From: Ideonella dechloratans | Lineage (GTDB): Bacteria; Pseudomonadota; Gammaproteobacteria; Burkholderiales; Burkholderiaceae_C | Assembly (NCBI RefSeq): GCF_021049305.1 | Contig: NZ_CP088081.1 | Location: 2,976,001-3,040,000 of the forward strand | Direction of reading: 5' to 3' | Length of the DNA: 64,000 nucleotides | Program-made: the position numbers and the translations under genes | Shown: in pieces, positions 9,975 through 19,511 of the stretch | Layout: each line of letters opens with the position of its first letter | Position numbering within the stretch: the stretch's first letter is position 1 | The notes under the pieces: model-generated | Told to the model about the DNA's origin: nothing | What the model saw: the letters and a program-made list of their open reading frames with translations, nothing else | Database searches by the model: none

Positions 9975-10082
9975 CAGGGGCAGAAGCCCGGGTCGGGCGG
10001 GAAGGCGGGCCACGGCGGCCAGGATCGGGCCGTGCGGCGGCAAGCGGCTCTTGTACCTCAAGATCGCCCCTACACTGATCCC

Positions 10083-10679
10083 ATGCTTCCCTCGCATCTG
10101 CTGTATCTGCACGGCTTCCGCTCCTCCCCCCGGTCGGCCAAGGCCCGCGCAGTGGCGGCTTGGCGGGATGTCCACCGCCCGGATCTGCGCCTGTGCTGCC
10201 CCCAGCTGCCGCCCTCCCCCCGCGAGGCCATCGCGCTGGCCCTGGATCTGGTGCGCGACTGGCCGCTGGAGGGCACGGTGCTGGTGGGCAGTTCGCTGGG
10301 CGGCTTCTATGCCACGGTGCTGGCCGAACGCCTGGGCCGGCCGGCCGTGCTCTTCAACCCCGCGGTGAACCCGGCGCGGGACCTGGCCCGCCACATCGGC
10401 GAGCAGACCGCCTGGCACAACCCGCTGGACCGTTTCTACTTCCGCGAGGAGTTCATCGGCGAGCTGCAGGCCATGACCCCGGCGCAGCTCAGCCTGCCCG
10501 AGCGCTACTTCCCCGTCATCGCCACCGGCGACGAGGTGCTGGACTGGCGCGAGATGGCTGCGCGCTACGCGGGCGCGCCACGCCTGCTCATCGAGGGCAG
10601 CGACCACGCACTGAGCGATTTCGAGGCACCGCTCGCCTACATGGTCCGCTCGCTGCAACTGCTGGAGCCCGCCGGCTGA
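10083..10679 (+). CDS. YqiA-like alpha/beta-hydrolase esterase
   Basis: Small cytoplasmic alpha/beta-hydrolase of 198 residues resembling the YqiA/UPF0227 esterases. The oxyanion region is LLYLHGFRSSPRSAKA, the nucleophile elbow is VGSSLGGFYAT, and the likely catalytic His is in IEGSDHALSDFE, with Asp before it in ATGDEVLDW. The gene is divergent from the metalloprotease and lies 36 bp upstream of the RNase II-type gene, so the two may be co-transcribed. The physiological substrate is unknown. Confidence 0.82.
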   Translation: MLPSHLLYLHGFRSSPRSAKARAVAAWRDVHRPDLRLCCPQLPPSPREAIALALDLVRDWPLEGTVLVGSSLGGFYATVLAERLGRPAVLFNPAVNPARDLARHIGEQTAWHNPLDRFYFREEFIGELQAMTPAQLSLPERYFPVIATGDEVLDWREMAARYAGAPRLLIEGSDHALSDFEAPLAYMVRSLQLLEPAG

Positions 10680-10715
10680 CGGCCCGGCCCGCCCATCGGC
10701 GACAATCCGGCGGTG

Positions 10716-12746
10716 ATGTACGCCCTGTTCGATGATGCCGGCAAATTTCTGGCCGGCCGTGTGATGTCCGAAGCCGACAGCTCGATGCAGATCGAGCTCG
10801 ATTCGGGCAAGCGCGTCAAAGTGAAGAATGCCAACGTGCTGCTGCGCTTCGACAAGCCGCAGCCGGCAGACCTGATCGCGGCCGCGCAGGCCAAGGCCGG
10901 CGAGATCGATCTCGACCTGGCCTGGGAGTTCGCGCCCGAGGGCGAGTTCGGCTTTGCCGACCTGGCACGCGACTATTTCAGCGCCTCCGCCGGGCCGGAG
11001 CTGCAGGCCGCCGCCCTGTTCCGCCTGTTCGAGGCGCCCCACTACTTCCGCCGTGCCGGCAAGGGCCAGTTCAAGAAGGCCCCGGAGGAGACCATCAAGG
11101 CCGCCCTGCTGGCCATCGAGCGCAAGAAGCAGCTGGCCGCCCAGATCGAGGCCTGGGCCGCCGAGCTGGTGGCCGGCCAGTGTCCGGCCCCGGTGCGCGA
11201 GCAGCTCTACAAGATCCTGTTCAAGCCCGACAAGAACGCGCCCGAATACAAGGCCGTGGTCGATGCCGCCAAGCAGAGCCAGCGCGCCCCGCTGGACCTG
11301 CTCAAGGACGCCGGCGCCATCACCAGCCCCTACCAGTTCCACTGGCGGCGCTTCCTGTTCGAGCAGTTTCCCAAGGGCACGGGCTTTCCGCCGCTGGAGG
11401 CCCCGGCCATTGCCGACGAGCTGCCGCTGGCCCCGGTGCAGGCCTTCTCGATCGACGATTCGCAGACCACGGAGATCGACGACGCGCTGTCGGTCACCGG
11501 CCTGGGCTCGGGCGAGGTGGTGTTCGGCGTGCACATTGCCGCGCCGGGCCTGGCCGTGCTGCCCGATTCGCCGGTGGACAAGGTGGCCCGCGAGCGCCTG
11601 TCCACCGTCTACATGCCGGGCTGGAAGCTCACCATGCTGCCCGACGCGGTGGTGCAGGCCTACACACTGGACGAGGGCCGAGACTGCCCCGCCGTCAGCC
11701 TGTACGTGACGCTGGACGAGGCCACGCTGGCAATCAAGAAGAGCGAGACCCGGCTGGAGCGGGTGCCCATCGCGGCCAACCTGCGCCACGACCAGCTCGA
11801 CGAGGTCATCACCGAGGCCACGCTGACCGGCGAGGCGGTGGCCGACTACCCCTTCGCGGCCGAACTGGCCTTCTGCTTCCGCCTGGCACGCCAGCTCAAG
11901 GCCGCGCGCGAGGTGGTGCGCGGAAAGCCCGAGAACTTCAACCGGCCGGACTACAACTTCCGGCTGGACGGAAACAGCGGCGAACCCGACGGCAGCGAGA
12001 CGGTGCGCATCAGCGAGCGCAAACGTGGCGCACCGCTGGACCTGATCGTCTCGGAAGCGATGATCCTGGCCAACAGCACCTGGGGTGGCTGGCTGGCCGA
12101 ACTGGGCGTGCCCGGCATCTACCGCAGTCAGGCCAGCCTGGCCCCGGGCGTGAAGGTGCGCATGGGCACCAAGGCCCTGCCGCACGCCGGCATGGGTGTG
12201 GCGCAGTACACCTGGGCCACCTCGCCGCTGCGCCGCTACGTGGACCTGGTCAACCAGTGGCAGATCATCGCCTGCGCCCGCCACGGCCGCACCGCCGCGC
12301 TGGCCGCCCACTTCAAGCCCAAGGACGCGACGCTGTTCTCGATCATCTCGGGCTTTGACGGCGCCTACTCGGCCTACAACGGCTTCCAGTCCGCCATCGA
12401 GCGCTTCTGGACGCTGCGCTGGATCGAGCAGCAGGGCGTCACCGAGCTGGACGCCGCCGTGCTCAAGGACGGCCTGGTGCGGGCCGACACCCTGCCGCTG
12501 GTCTTCCGCGCCCTGGGCACCGAGAGCTTCCCGCGCGGCACCCGCGTGCGGGTGCGCGTCACCGGCATGGACCTGCTGACGCTGGAGCTGCACGCCAGCC
12601 TGGCCGCCCGCCTGGATGACGAGGTCGCGCCGACCGAGGCCGAGGACAGCGAGGGCGAGGATGACACCCCGACCACCGGCCTGACCCTGGCCATCAACCT
12701 CGACGAGGCCGGCGAGGACGCGCCGCCCGCCGCCCCCGCCGCCTGA
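10716..12746 (+). CDS. RNase II/RNase R-family exoribonuclease
   Basis: Protein of 676 residues with an RNB catalytic domain in the middle. The metal-binding string is [16 protein letters not shown] (about residues 245-260), followed by the family pattern VHIAAPG and the late motif [14 protein letters not shown]. The N-terminal 200 residues look like the helical front of the VacB/RNase II-related betaproteobacterial proteins rather than classical cold-shock domains, and an acidic tail closes the protein. A GTG 3 bp upstream (10713) is an alternative start. Role inferred: 3'-5' RNA degradation. It is not clearly RNase R by architecture. Confidence 0.85.
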   Translation: MYALFDDAGKFLAGRVMSEADSSMQIELDSGKRVKVKNANVLLRFDKPQPADLIAAAQAKAGEIDLDLAWEFAPEGEFGFADLARDYFSASAGPELQAAALFRLFEAPHYFRRAGKGQFKKAPEETIKAALLAIERKKQLAAQIEAWAAELVAGQCPAPVREQLYKILFKPDKNAPEYKAVVDAAKQSQRAPLDLLKDAGAITSPYQFHWRRFLFEQFPKGTGFPPLEAPAIADELPLAPVQAFSIDDSQTTEIDDALSVTGLGSGEVVFGVHIAAPGLAVLPDSPVDKVARERLSTVYMPGWKLTMLPDAVVQAYTLDEGRDCPAVSLYVTLDEATLAIKKSETRLERVPIAANLRHDQLDEVITEATLTGEAVADYPFAAELAFCFRLARQLKAAREVVRGKPENFNRPDYNFRLDGNSGEPDGSETVRISERKRGAPLDLIVSEAMILANSTWGGWLAELGVPGIYRSQASLAPGVKVRMGTKALPHAGMGVAQYTWATSPLRRYVDLVNQWQIIACARHGRTAALAAHFKPKDATLFSIISGFDGAYSAYNGFQSAIERFWTLRWIEQQGVTELDAAVLKDGLVRADTLPLVFRALGTESFPRGTRVRVRVTGMDLLTLELHASLAARLDDEVAPTEAEDSEGEDDTPTTGLTLAINLDEAGEDAPPAAPAA

Positions 12747-12767
12747 GTTCCACCGCCTGCTGCGCCG

Positions 12768-13643
12768 ATGCGACTGCCCAAGCTGCCCTGGCCCCCGACC
12801 CTGCTGCAAAGCACGCTGCTGATCTCGGTCGCCCTGCACGCGGTGCTGCTGACCATCCGTTTCGTCGATCCGGAGCGCTTCAACCGGGTGTTCGAGGACA
12901 CGCCGCTGGAGGTCATCCTCGTCAACGCCCGCTCCAACGAGAAGCCGGTCAAGGCCCAGGCCATCGCCCAGGCCGACCTGGCCGGCGGCGGCAACCAGGA
13001 CCAGGGCCGGGCCACCTCGCCGCTGCCGGCCTCCGACCTGAACAGCCTGGGCATAGACACCGACGAGGCCGAGCAGCAGATCAACCAGATGCAGGCCCAG
13101 CAACAACAGTTGCTAGCCGACCTGCGACGCCAGATCGCGCTGTTGCCGGTGCCCGACCCGGCCCGACCCGTGCAGACCCCGGAGGAGGCCCAGCGCGAGG
13201 AGCGCCGCCGCCAGATGCTGCGCACGCTCGCCGAGATCGAGAAGCGCATCAACGAGGAGAACGCCCGCCCGCGCAAGCGCTACATCAGCCCCGCCACCCA
13301 GGGCCAGGTGTACGCGGTCTATTACGACAAGCTGCGCCGCAAGATCGAGGAACGTGGCACCCGCGACTTCCCCGAATACAAGGGCCAGAAGCTCTACGGC
13401 GAGCTGATCATGAACATCACCATCGACGCCCGGGGCCGCATCGTCGACGCCGAGATCGTGCAGGCTTCCAAGTCGGAGTTGCTGAACCGACGCGCTCTGG
13501 CCATCGCCCGCGCCGCCGCACCCTTCGGCGACTTCACCGAGGCCATGCGCAAGCAGGCCGACCAGATCGTGGTCACCTCGCGCTTCCGCTTCACCCGCAA
13601 CGACGGCTTCGAGGCCACGGCCGAGACCTCCGCGCGCCCCTGA
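12768..13643 (+). CDS. TonB-like energy-transducer family protein
   Basis: Protein of 291 residues with one N-terminal membrane anchor (about 12-30, [19 protein letters not shown]), a Q/E/R-rich helical spacer (about 100-190, with a run of Gln) and a C-terminal TonB-like domain (about 200-285, [20 protein letters not shown]). Unlike classical TonB it lacks a long proline ladder, and no exbB/exbD is adjacent. It is followed after 8 bp by aroE. I infer a periplasm-spanning protein; whether it energises a TonB-dependent receptor is open. Confidence 0.75.
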   Translation: MRLPKLPWPPTLLQSTLLISVALHAVLLTIRFVDPERFNRVFEDTPLEVILVNARSNEKPVKAQAIAQADLAGGGNQDQGRATSPLPASDLNSLGIDTDEAEQQINQMQAQQQQLLADLRRQIALLPVPDPARPVQTPEEAQREERRRQMLRTLAEIEKRINEENARPRKRYISPATQGQVYAVYYDKLRRKIEERGTRDFPEYKGQKLYGELIMNITIDARGRIVDAEIVQASKSELLNRRALAIARAAAPFGDFTEAMRKQADQIVVTSRFRFTRNDGFEATAETSARP

Positions 13644-13651
13644 GCTCCCCC

Positions 13652-14506
13652 ATGCCCGCCCCCACCGACCTGTACGCGGTGATCGGCCACCCCGTGGCCC
13701 ACAGCCGCTCACCCGCCATCCATGCCGCCTTTGCCGCCGCCACGGGCCAGGCCCTGCGCTACGAGCGCCTGCTGGCCCCGCTGGACGGCTTTGCCCAGAC
13801 CCTGGCCGACTTTGCGGCGCAGGGCGGGCGGGGCTGCAACATCACCGTGCCCTTCAAGTTCGAGGCCTTCGCGGCCGCAGCCGAGCGCAGCGAACGCGCC
13901 GAACTGGCGGGCGCGGTCAATACCCTCAAGCGCGATGGCGAGCGCTGGCTGGCCGACAACACCGATGGCGTGGGCCTGGTGCGCGACATCGTCGTCAATG
14001 CCGGCGTGCCATTGGCCGGCCGACGCGTGCTGCTGGTCGGCGCCGGCGGCGCCGGCGCCGGGGTGCTGGGCCCCCTGCTGGCCGAGGGACCGGCCCTGCT
14101 GGTGCTGGCCAACCGCAGCCCGGACAAGGCACAGGCCCTGGTGGCGCGGCACGCCGACCTGGCCCGCCGCCACGGCGTGGACCTGCAGGCCCGCGGCCTG
14201 GGCGCGCCCGGCATCGGCTTCGATGTGGTGCTCAACGCTTCGGCCAGCAGCCTGGGGGGAGGCGACATCCCGGTGCCGGCCGAGGTGCTGCGCCCCGGCA
14301 CCCTGGCTCTGGACCTGATGTACGGCCCGGCCGCCCGCCCCTTCCTGGCCTGGGCCGCCCGCCACGGCGCCATCGGCCGCGATGGTCTGGGCATGCTGGT
14401 CGAGCAGGCGGCCGAGTCCTTCGCCTGGTGGCGGGGCGTGCGCCCCCCGACGGACGGGGTGCTGGCCACCCTGCGGGCCGAAGTCGACGCCGCACAGGGC
14501 CACTGA
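13652..14506 (+). CDS. aroE: Shikimate dehydrogenase
   Basis: NADP-dependent reduction of 3-dehydroshikimate in aromatic amino acid synthesis. Substrate-site hallmark [16 protein letters not shown] is near the N-terminus, the catalytic Lys/Asp region is [13 protein letters not shown] with [10 protein letters not shown], and the Rossmann loop is [15 protein letters not shown]. Length is 284 residues, normal. The NADP loop GAGGAGAG is unusually Gly/Ala-rich. It lies between the TonB-like gene and mtgA with short gaps (8 bp and 1 bp), so all three are probably one operon. Confidence 0.95.
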   Translation: MPAPTDLYAVIGHPVAHSRSPAIHAAFAAATGQALRYERLLAPLDGFAQTLADFAAQGGRGCNITVPFKFEAFAAAAERSERAELAGAVNTLKRDGERWLADNTDGVGLVRDIVVNAGVPLAGRRVLLVGAGGAGAGVLGPLLAEGPALLVLANRSPDKAQALVARHADLARRHGVDLQARGLGAPGIGFDVVLNASASSLGGGDIPVPAEVLRPGTLALDLMYGPAARPFLAWAARHGAIGRDGLGMLVEQAAESFAWWRGVRPPTDGVLATLRAEVDAAQGH

Positions 14507-14507
14507 G

Positions 14508-15287
14508 ATGAGCACGCTCAGCACCCGTCTGGGCCGCTTGCTCGGCCTGCTGGCCCTGTCGCTGCTGGCCCTGCAGCTCTATTTCCTGCTGCGCATCGCC
14601 TTGATGCTGGTGGTGGCCCCCGAATCCACCACCTTCCAGCGCAGTGAGGCCTGGCGCCTGCTCAGCGAGCAGCATCAGATCGACTGGGCCCAGGACTGGG
14701 TGGACGATGCGCGCATCTCGCCCGCGCTCAAGCGGGCGGTGATCGCCAGCGAGGACGCCGGCTTCACCGAGCACAGCGGCATCGAGTGGGATGCGATCGA
14801 GAGCGCCTGGCAGAAGAACCAGCGCGCCGAAGCCCGGGCGGAGCGCCAGAACGACCGCCTGGCCCAGCGCAAACCGGCCAAGGCCGGTGCCGCCGTGCCC
14901 GCGAAGCCGGTGGTGGCCAAGGTCGTGGGCGGCTCCACCATCAGCCAGCAACTGGCCAAGAACCTGTTCCTGTCGGGCGAGCGGCATGTGCTGCGCAAGG
15001 CGCAGGAGGCGGTGATCACCTACATGCTGGAATTCGTGCTCGGCAAGAAGCGCATCCTCGAGATCTACCTCAACAGCGTGGAATGGGGTGAAGGCGTGTT
15101 CGGCGCCCAGGCCGCGGCCCGCCACTATTTCCATGTGGACGCGGCACGCCTGTCGCCGGCCGCCGCCGCCCGGTTGGCCGTGATGCTGCCGGCGCCCAAG
15201 CGCTTCGAGAAGAACCCCGGCTCCGCCTACATCAGCGGCCGATCGGCCATCATCCTGGCGCGCATGGGCGCGGTGGACCTGCCCTAG
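14508..15287 (+). CDS. mtgA: Monofunctional biosynthetic peptidoglycan transglycosylase
   Basis: Family 51 glycosyltransferase that polymerises lipid II without a transpeptidase domain. One N-terminal membrane segment (about 9-35) is followed by the catalytic motif with Glu (IASEDAGFTEHSGIEW), then GGSTISQQLAKNLFL and EIYLNSVEWGEGVFGA. It is 259 residues. A basic, charge-rich insert (about residues 105-140, RAEARAERQNDRLAQR and on) separates the first two motifs and is longer than usual. The ATG follows aroE by one base, so translation is likely coupled. Confidence 0.93.
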   Translation: MSTLSTRLGRLLGLLALSLLALQLYFLLRIALMLVVAPESTTFQRSEAWRLLSEQHQIDWAQDWVDDARISPALKRAVIASEDAGFTEHSGIEWDAIESAWQKNQRAEARAERQNDRLAQRKPAKAGAAVPAKPVVAKVVGGSTISQQLAKNLFLSGERHVLRKAQEAVITYMLEFVLGKKRILEIYLNSVEWGEGVFGAQAAARHYFHVDAARLSPAAAARLAVMLPAPKRFEKNPGSAYISGRSAIILARMGAVDLP

Positions 15288-15297
15288 GAGCACGCGG

Positions 15298-15888
15298 ATG
15301 AGTTCGGACCTCAGCGAAGAAATCGCCGCGGCGGCGGCCCGGCTGGTGGTGGACGAGGGGCTGGAGTACCCCAGCGCCAAGCGCAAGGCTGCCCGCGACC
15401 TGGGTCGCCGTGGCGGCCGACAGGGCGAACTGCCCAGCAATGAGCAGGTGGAAGATGCGGTGCGGGAGTACATCGCCATCTTCTGCGCCGACACCCAGCC
15501 GGACGAACTGCGGGCCCTGCGCCAACTCGCCCTGCGCTGGATGGAACGCATGGCCCCCTTCCGACCGCACCTGGGTGGTGCGGTCTGGCGCGGCACCGCC
15601 ACCCGGCTGTCCAACATCGTGATCGACCTCTACTGCGACGACCCCAAGAGTGCCGAGATCGCCTTCCTGAACGAGGGGCTGGATTTCGACAGCGGCAGCG
15701 ACGACCCGGACACGGTGATCCTGAGCACGGTGGACCGCAGCCGGGACCTGTCCGAGCCTGTGACCTTGCATTTCGTGGTGCATGACCACGACGACCTGCG
15801 CGGCGCCCTGCGCCCGGACAGCCGCGGTCAGAGCTGGCGCGGGGATGCGCAGGCACTGCGACAACGCCTCCAGGAGGACCGCCCATGA
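15298..15888 (+). CDS. Conserved hypothetical protein, nucleotidyltransferase-like
   Basis: Protein of 196 residues that I do not recognise by function. The first third is helical and basic (KRKAARDLGRRGG). The centre has GGAVWRGTATRLSNIVIDL and then YCDDPKSAEIAFLNEGLDF, a pattern resembling minimal nucleotidyltransferase-like folds, and the C-terminal part predicts beta strands (PVTLHFVVHDHDDLRGAL). It has no signal peptide. It begins 10 bp after mtgA, and its stop overlaps the start of the thioredoxin-like gene as ATGA. Such proteins are sometimes annotated as Mur-ligase-related, for which I see no motif support. Confidence 0.6.
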   Translation: MSSDLSEEIAAAAARLVVDEGLEYPSAKRKAARDLGRRGGRQGELPSNEQVEDAVREYIAIFCADTQPDELRALRQLALRWMERMAPFRPHLGGAVWRGTATRLSNIVIDLYCDDPKSAEIAFLNEGLDFDSGSDDPDTVILSTVDRSRDLSEPVTLHFVVHDHDDLRGALRPDSRGQSWRGDAQALRQRLQEDRP

Positions 15889-16418
15889 CACCCAACCGAC
15901 GCAATTGGCTGACGGGTGCGGTGGTCGCCGGGGCCGCCGGTCTGGCCGGTGGCTGGTGGTGGCGCGGACGGACCACCGCGGGTAGCCCGCCGGACGAAGC
16001 GGCACTGCTGTCCCGGCTGCGCAGCCAGGCCTGGCCCGCGCCGCCCGGCCGGCCGGCCCTGGCTCCCGCCCAGTGGCAGGAACGCCCCTTGCTTGTGAAT
16101 TTCTGGGCCACCTGGTGTCCTCCCTGCGTGCACGAGTTGCCGGCGCTGGACGCCGCCGCAGTCCGCTGGCCCCGGGTGCAGGTGCTGGGGCTGGCCCTGG
16201 ACGGCGCCGAGGCGGTGGCCCGCTTCCTGGACAAGACCCCCGTGCACTACCCGGTCGGGGTGCTGGGGGTGGGCGGCCTGCCCATGCTTCAGCCCCTGGG
16301 CAATCCCAACGGGGGGCTGCCCTTCTCGCTGCTGCTGTCATCTCGGAACGAGGTTCTCTGGCGCAAACTGGGAGCCACGACCCCGGAAGAACTGGCCCAG
16401 TGGCTGCCTCGGGCCTGA
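15885..16418 (+). CDS. TlpA-like thiol:disulfide oxidoreductase
   Basis: Thioredoxin-fold protein of 177 residues, exported to the periplasm. The N-terminus (NRRNWLTGAVVAGAAGLAGG) is a Tat-like or anchor signal. The active site is FWATWCPPCVHELP (WCPPC), followed by the cis-Pro region GGLPFSLLL. TlpA/ResA-type proteins reduce disulfides, for instance in cytochrome c maturation. The start is set by AGGAGG at 15871-15876 and an ATGA overlap with the upstream gene. In related genomes aroQ often separates this gene from accB; here it is absent. Confidence 0.85.
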   Translation: MTPNRRNWLTGAVVAGAAGLAGGWWWRGRTTAGSPPDEAALLSRLRSQAWPAPPGRPALAPAQWQERPLLVNFWATWCPPCVHELPALDAAAVRWPRVQVLGLALDGAEAVARFLDKTPVHYPVGVLGVGGLPMLQPLGNPNGGLPFSLLLSSRNEVLWRKLGATTPEELAQWLPRA

Positions 16419-16581
16419 ACCGCCCGAGCGGACGCCGCGGTTCACCGGAATGCGCGATTGCGCCGCAATTTGAGGCATGACAGCCCGATCATCGGGAAAT
16501 CTGCCTGCAAAGTGCGACAATACGCGCTTCGTTCGCCGACATCGCCGCCCGCACCACCCCAGTTCAAGATAGGGGGCGAAG

Positions 16582-16610
16582 CTGACAGATATCGGCCGTT
16601 TACCCATAAT
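16582..16610 (+). promoter_or_regulatory. Predicted sigma-70 promoter of accB-accC
   Basis: CTGACA (16582-16587), 17-bp spacer, CATAAT (16605-16610). It is the only good match in the 316-bp gap between the TlpA-like gene and accB, which otherwise holds no gene. Expected transcription start is near 16617, giving a leader of about 118 nt. Confidence 0.65.
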
Positions 16611-16621
16611 GCACGGACTTC

Positions 16622-16635
16622 GGGTCAGATGACCC
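16622..16635. repeat. 14-bp near-palindrome just downstream of the accB promoter
   Basis: GGGTCA-GA-TGACCC, a perfect 6-bp inverted repeat with a 2-nt centre, located at about +5 to +19 relative to the predicted start. It could be an operator or a 5'-end RNA hairpin. No regulator is known to me for this sequence. Confidence 0.5.
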
Positions 16636-16734
16636 ACTGAAGATCCGCCCGCGCTTCAGGCCCGGGCGATCCCGTGTTGCCCCCTGCCCCATCCGGGCAG
16701 CCGGCATGTCCCACCGACAGGAGCACTGTTTTCC

Positions 16735-17193
16735 ATGGACCTGCGCAAGCTCAAGACTCTGATCGACCTGGTCTCGGAGTCCAACATCGCTGAACTCGAG
16801 ATCACCGAAAACGAAGGCAAGGTGCGCATCGTCAAGTCCGGTGGTGCGACTTTCGCCGCGCCGGTCATGACCATGCCGGTGGCCGCACCGGCCGCCGCAC
16901 CGGCGGCTGCGCCCGCCGCCCTGCCGCCGGCCGAGGCCCCGGCCGCGCCGGCGGTGTCCGGCACCGTCGTGAAGTCGCCGATGGTCGGCACCTTCTACGC
17001 CTCGTCCACCCCGGGCGGCAAGCCTTTCGTCGAGGTGGGCAGCAGCATCAAGACCGGTGACGCCCTGTGCATCATCGAGGCGATGAAGATCATGAACGAG
17101 ATCGAAGCCGAAGTAACCGGCACGGTCCGCCAAGTCCTGGTCGAGAACGGCCAGGCGGTCGAGTTCGGTCAGCCGCTGTTCGTGATCGAGTGA
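16735..17193 (+). CDS. accB: Acetyl-CoA carboxylase biotin carboxyl carrier protein
   Basis: BCCP subunit of acetyl-CoA carboxylase, first committed step of fatty acid synthesis. The N-terminal dimerisation part ([20 protein letters not shown]) is followed by an Ala/Pro-rich flexible linker (about 45-75) and the biotinyl domain with the modified lysine in [10 protein letters not shown] (Lys 118). Length is 152 residues. It is 10 bp upstream of accC, the conserved pair, and has its own promoter upstream. The ATG is preceded by AGGAG. Confidence 0.97.
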   Translation: MDLRKLKTLIDLVSESNIAELEITENEGKVRIVKSGGATFAAPVMTMPVAAPAAAPAAAPAALPPAEAPAAPAVSGTVVKSPMVGTFYASSTPGGKPFVEVGSSIKTGDALCIIEAMKIMNEIEAEVTGTVRQVLVENGQAVEFGQPLFVIE

Positions 17194-17203
17194 TCGGAAC
17201 ACC

Positions 17204-18553
17204 ATGTTCAAGAAGATCCTGATCGCGAACCGGGGCGAGATCGCCCTGCGCGTCCTGCGGGCCTGCCAGGAGATGGGCATCAAGTCGGTGGTGGTGTATT
17301 CCGAAGCCGACCGCGACGCCAAGTACGTGCGGCTGGCCGACGAGGCCGTCTGCATCGGACCGGCCCCCTCCGCGCAGAGCTACCTCAGCATGCCGGCCAT
17401 CATCTCGACCGCCGAGGTGACCGACGCCGAGGCCATCCACCCCGGCTACGGCTTCCTGTCGGAGAACGCCGACTTCGCCGAACGGGTGGAGCAGAGCGGC
17501 TTCACCTTCATCGGCCCCACCCCCGAGTCCATCCGCATGATGGGTGACAAGGTGTCGGCCAAGCAGGCGATGATCAAGGCCGGTGTGCCCTGCGTGCCCG
17601 GTTCCGAAGGTGCCCTGCCGGAGGACCCGAAGGAGATCATCCGCATCGCCCGCTCCATCGGCTATCCGGTGATCATCAAGGCCGCCGGCGGCGGCGGTGG
17701 TCGTGGCATGCGCGTGGTGCACACCGAAGCGGCCCTGGTCAATGCGGTGCAGATGACCAAGACCGAGGCCGGTGCCGCCTTCGGCAACCCGGCCGTCTAC
17801 ATGGAGAAGTTCCTGGAGAATCCGCGCCACGTGGAGATCCAGGTGCTGGCCGACACCTTCCGCAACGCCGTCTGGCTGGGTGAACGCGACTGCTCCATGC
17901 AACGCCGCCACCAGAAGATCATCGAGGAAGCGCCGGCGCCGGGCATCCCTCGGCGCGTCATCGAGAAGGTGGGCGACCGCTGCGCCGCCGCGTGCAAGAA
18001 GATGGGCTACCGCGGTGCAGGCACCTTCGAGTTCCTGTACGAGAACGGCGAGTTCTACTTCATCGAGATGAACACCCGCGTGCAGGTGGAGCATCCGGTG
18101 ACCGAGCTGGTGACGGGCATCGACATCGTCCAGCAGCAGATCCGCATCGCGGCCGGCGAGAAGCTGCCCTTCACCCAGCGCCAGATCCAGATGCACGGCC
18201 ACGCCATCGAGTGCCGGATCAACGCCGAGAACCCCTACAACTTCCTGCCGTCGCCGGGCCGCATCACGATGTGGCATCCGCCGGGCGGCCCGGGGGTGCG
18301 GGTGGACTCCCACGCCTACACCAACTACTTCGTGCCGCCGAACTACGACTCGATGATCGGCAAGGTCATCGTGCACGGGGACACCCGCGAGCAGGCCCTG
18401 GCCCGCATGCGCATGGCCCTGAACGAGACGGTGGTCGAAGGCATCCAGACCAACATCCCGCTGCACCGCGAGCTGATGGTCGACGCCAAGTTCGTGCAAG
18501 GCGGCACCAGCATCCATTACCTGGAAGGCTGGCTGTCCAGCCACAACCGCTGA
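17204..18553 (+). CDS. accC: Acetyl-CoA carboxylase biotin carboxylase subunit
   Basis: ATP-grasp enzyme that carboxylates the biotin on AccB. It begins with [19 protein letters not shown]. The ATP-binding Gly loop is [13 protein letters not shown], and the active-site region [20 protein letters not shown] is intact. It is 449 residues, the standard size. It is followed after 18 bp by prmA, so accB-accC-prmA is likely one transcription unit. Confidence 0.97.
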   Translation: MFKKILIANRGEIALRVLRACQEMGIKSVVVYSEADRDAKYVRLADEAVCIGPAPSAQSYLSMPAIISTAEVTDAEAIHPGYGFLSENADFAERVEQSGFTFIGPTPESIRMMGDKVSAKQAMIKAGVPCVPGSEGALPEDPKEIIRIARSIGYPVIIKAAGGGGGRGMRVVHTEAALVNAVQMTKTEAGAAFGNPAVYMEKFLENPRHVEIQVLADTFRNAVWLGERDCSMQRRHQKIIEEAPAPGIPRRVIEKVGDRCAAACKKMGYRGAGTFEFLYENGEFYFIEMNTRVQVEHPVTELVTGIDIVQQQIRIAAGEKLPFTQRQIQMHGHAIECRINAENPYNFLPSPGRITMWHPPGGPGVRVDSHAYTNYFVPPNYDSMIGKVIVHGDTREQALARMRMALNETVVEGIQTNIPLHRELMVDAKFVQGGTSIHYLEGWLSSHNR

Positions 18554-18571
18554 TCGGAACCGCAGGTGGCG

Positions 18572-19471
18572 ATGTTTGAGCTGGTGCTGAGCGCACCGGA
18601 GACGCTGGTGGAGCCGGTGTCCGAAGCCCTGATGAACGAGCTGGAGGCCCTCTCCGTCTCGGTCGAGGACGCGGACGCCGACACCGATGCGGAAAAGGCC
18701 CTGTTCGGGGAGCCGGGCATGCCCGCGGCCCGTCCGGGCTGGAACCGATCCACCCTCAAGGCCCTCTTCCAGACGGAAGAGGAAGCCTCCCAGGCCGCCA
18801 CCCTGCTGCTGGCCCAGGAATGGGCCACCGAACTCCAGGTGCAAGCCCTGCAGCCGGTGGTCGAGCAGGACTGGGTGCGGCTGACGCAATCCCAGTTCTC
18901 GCCGGTGGAGATCACCGAACGCTTCTGGATCGTGCCCAGCTGGCATGAGCCGCCCGCCCAGGCCCGCGAGGTGATCCGCCTGGACCCGGGCCTGGCCTTC
19001 GGCACCGGCACCCACCCCACCACCCGCATGTGCCTGCGCTGGATCGCCCGGCAGGCCCCCGCACTGGCGGCCGGCTGGGACCGCGTTCTCGATTACGGCT
19101 GCGGCTCGGGCATCCTGGCCATCGGCGCGGCGCTGCACGGCGCCCGGGCGGTGGACGCGGTGGACATCGACCCCGCCGCGGTGGAATCCACCCTGGCCAA
19201 TGCCCAGGCCAACGGCGTGACGGTGCAGGCCGGCCTGCCCGAGCTGGCCCAGGGAGAGTACCCGCTGGTGCTGGCCAACATCCTGGCCACGCCGCTCAAG
19301 CTGCTGGCACCGCTGTTGTGCGGCCATGTGCGTCCCGGCGGCCATCTGGTGCTGGCGGGCATCCTGGAGCGGCAGGCCGAGGAACTGCAGGCGGCCTACG
19401 CCCCCTGGCTGCCGCTGCAGGTGCTGGACAGCGAAGACGGCTGGATCCTGATGGGCGCGGCACGCGCCTGA
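18572..19471 (+). CDS. prmA: Ribosomal protein L11 methyltransferase
   Basis: SAM-dependent methyltransferase that trimethylates ribosomal protein L11. The substrate-recognition N-domain precedes the catalytic Rossmann fold, with LDYGCGSGILAIGAA as SAM motif I, AVDIDPAAVE as motif II and LANILATPL as motif IV; GLAFGTGTHPTT is another hallmark. I use the ATG at 18572 (MFELVLSAPE); a GTG 6 bp upstream is possible. Length is 299 residues. Position after accC is the conserved betaproteobacterial order. Confidence 0.94.
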   Translation: MFELVLSAPETLVEPVSEALMNELEALSVSVEDADADTDAEKALFGEPGMPAARPGWNRSTLKALFQTEEEASQAATLLLAQEWATELQVQALQPVVEQDWVRLTQSQFSPVEITERFWIVPSWHEPPAQAREVIRLDPGLAFGTGTHPTTRMCLRWIARQAPALAAGWDRVLDYGCGSGILAIGAALHGARAVDAVDIDPAAVESTLANAQANGVTVQAGLPELAQGEYPLVLANILATPLKLLAPLLCGHVRPGGHLVLAGILERQAEELQAAYAPWLPLQVLDSEDGWILMGAARA

Positions 19472-19511
19472 GTCCCGGGCAGCAGCGCATGCCCATGGCA
19501 TCATCCCGGCC

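Noticed and set aside
9975..13106. Upstream part of a 1948-codon minus-strand frame
   Set aside because: Only the part below 9974 encodes the protease, with a clear signal peptide at its start; the rest is antisense to the esterase, RNase and TonB-like genes.
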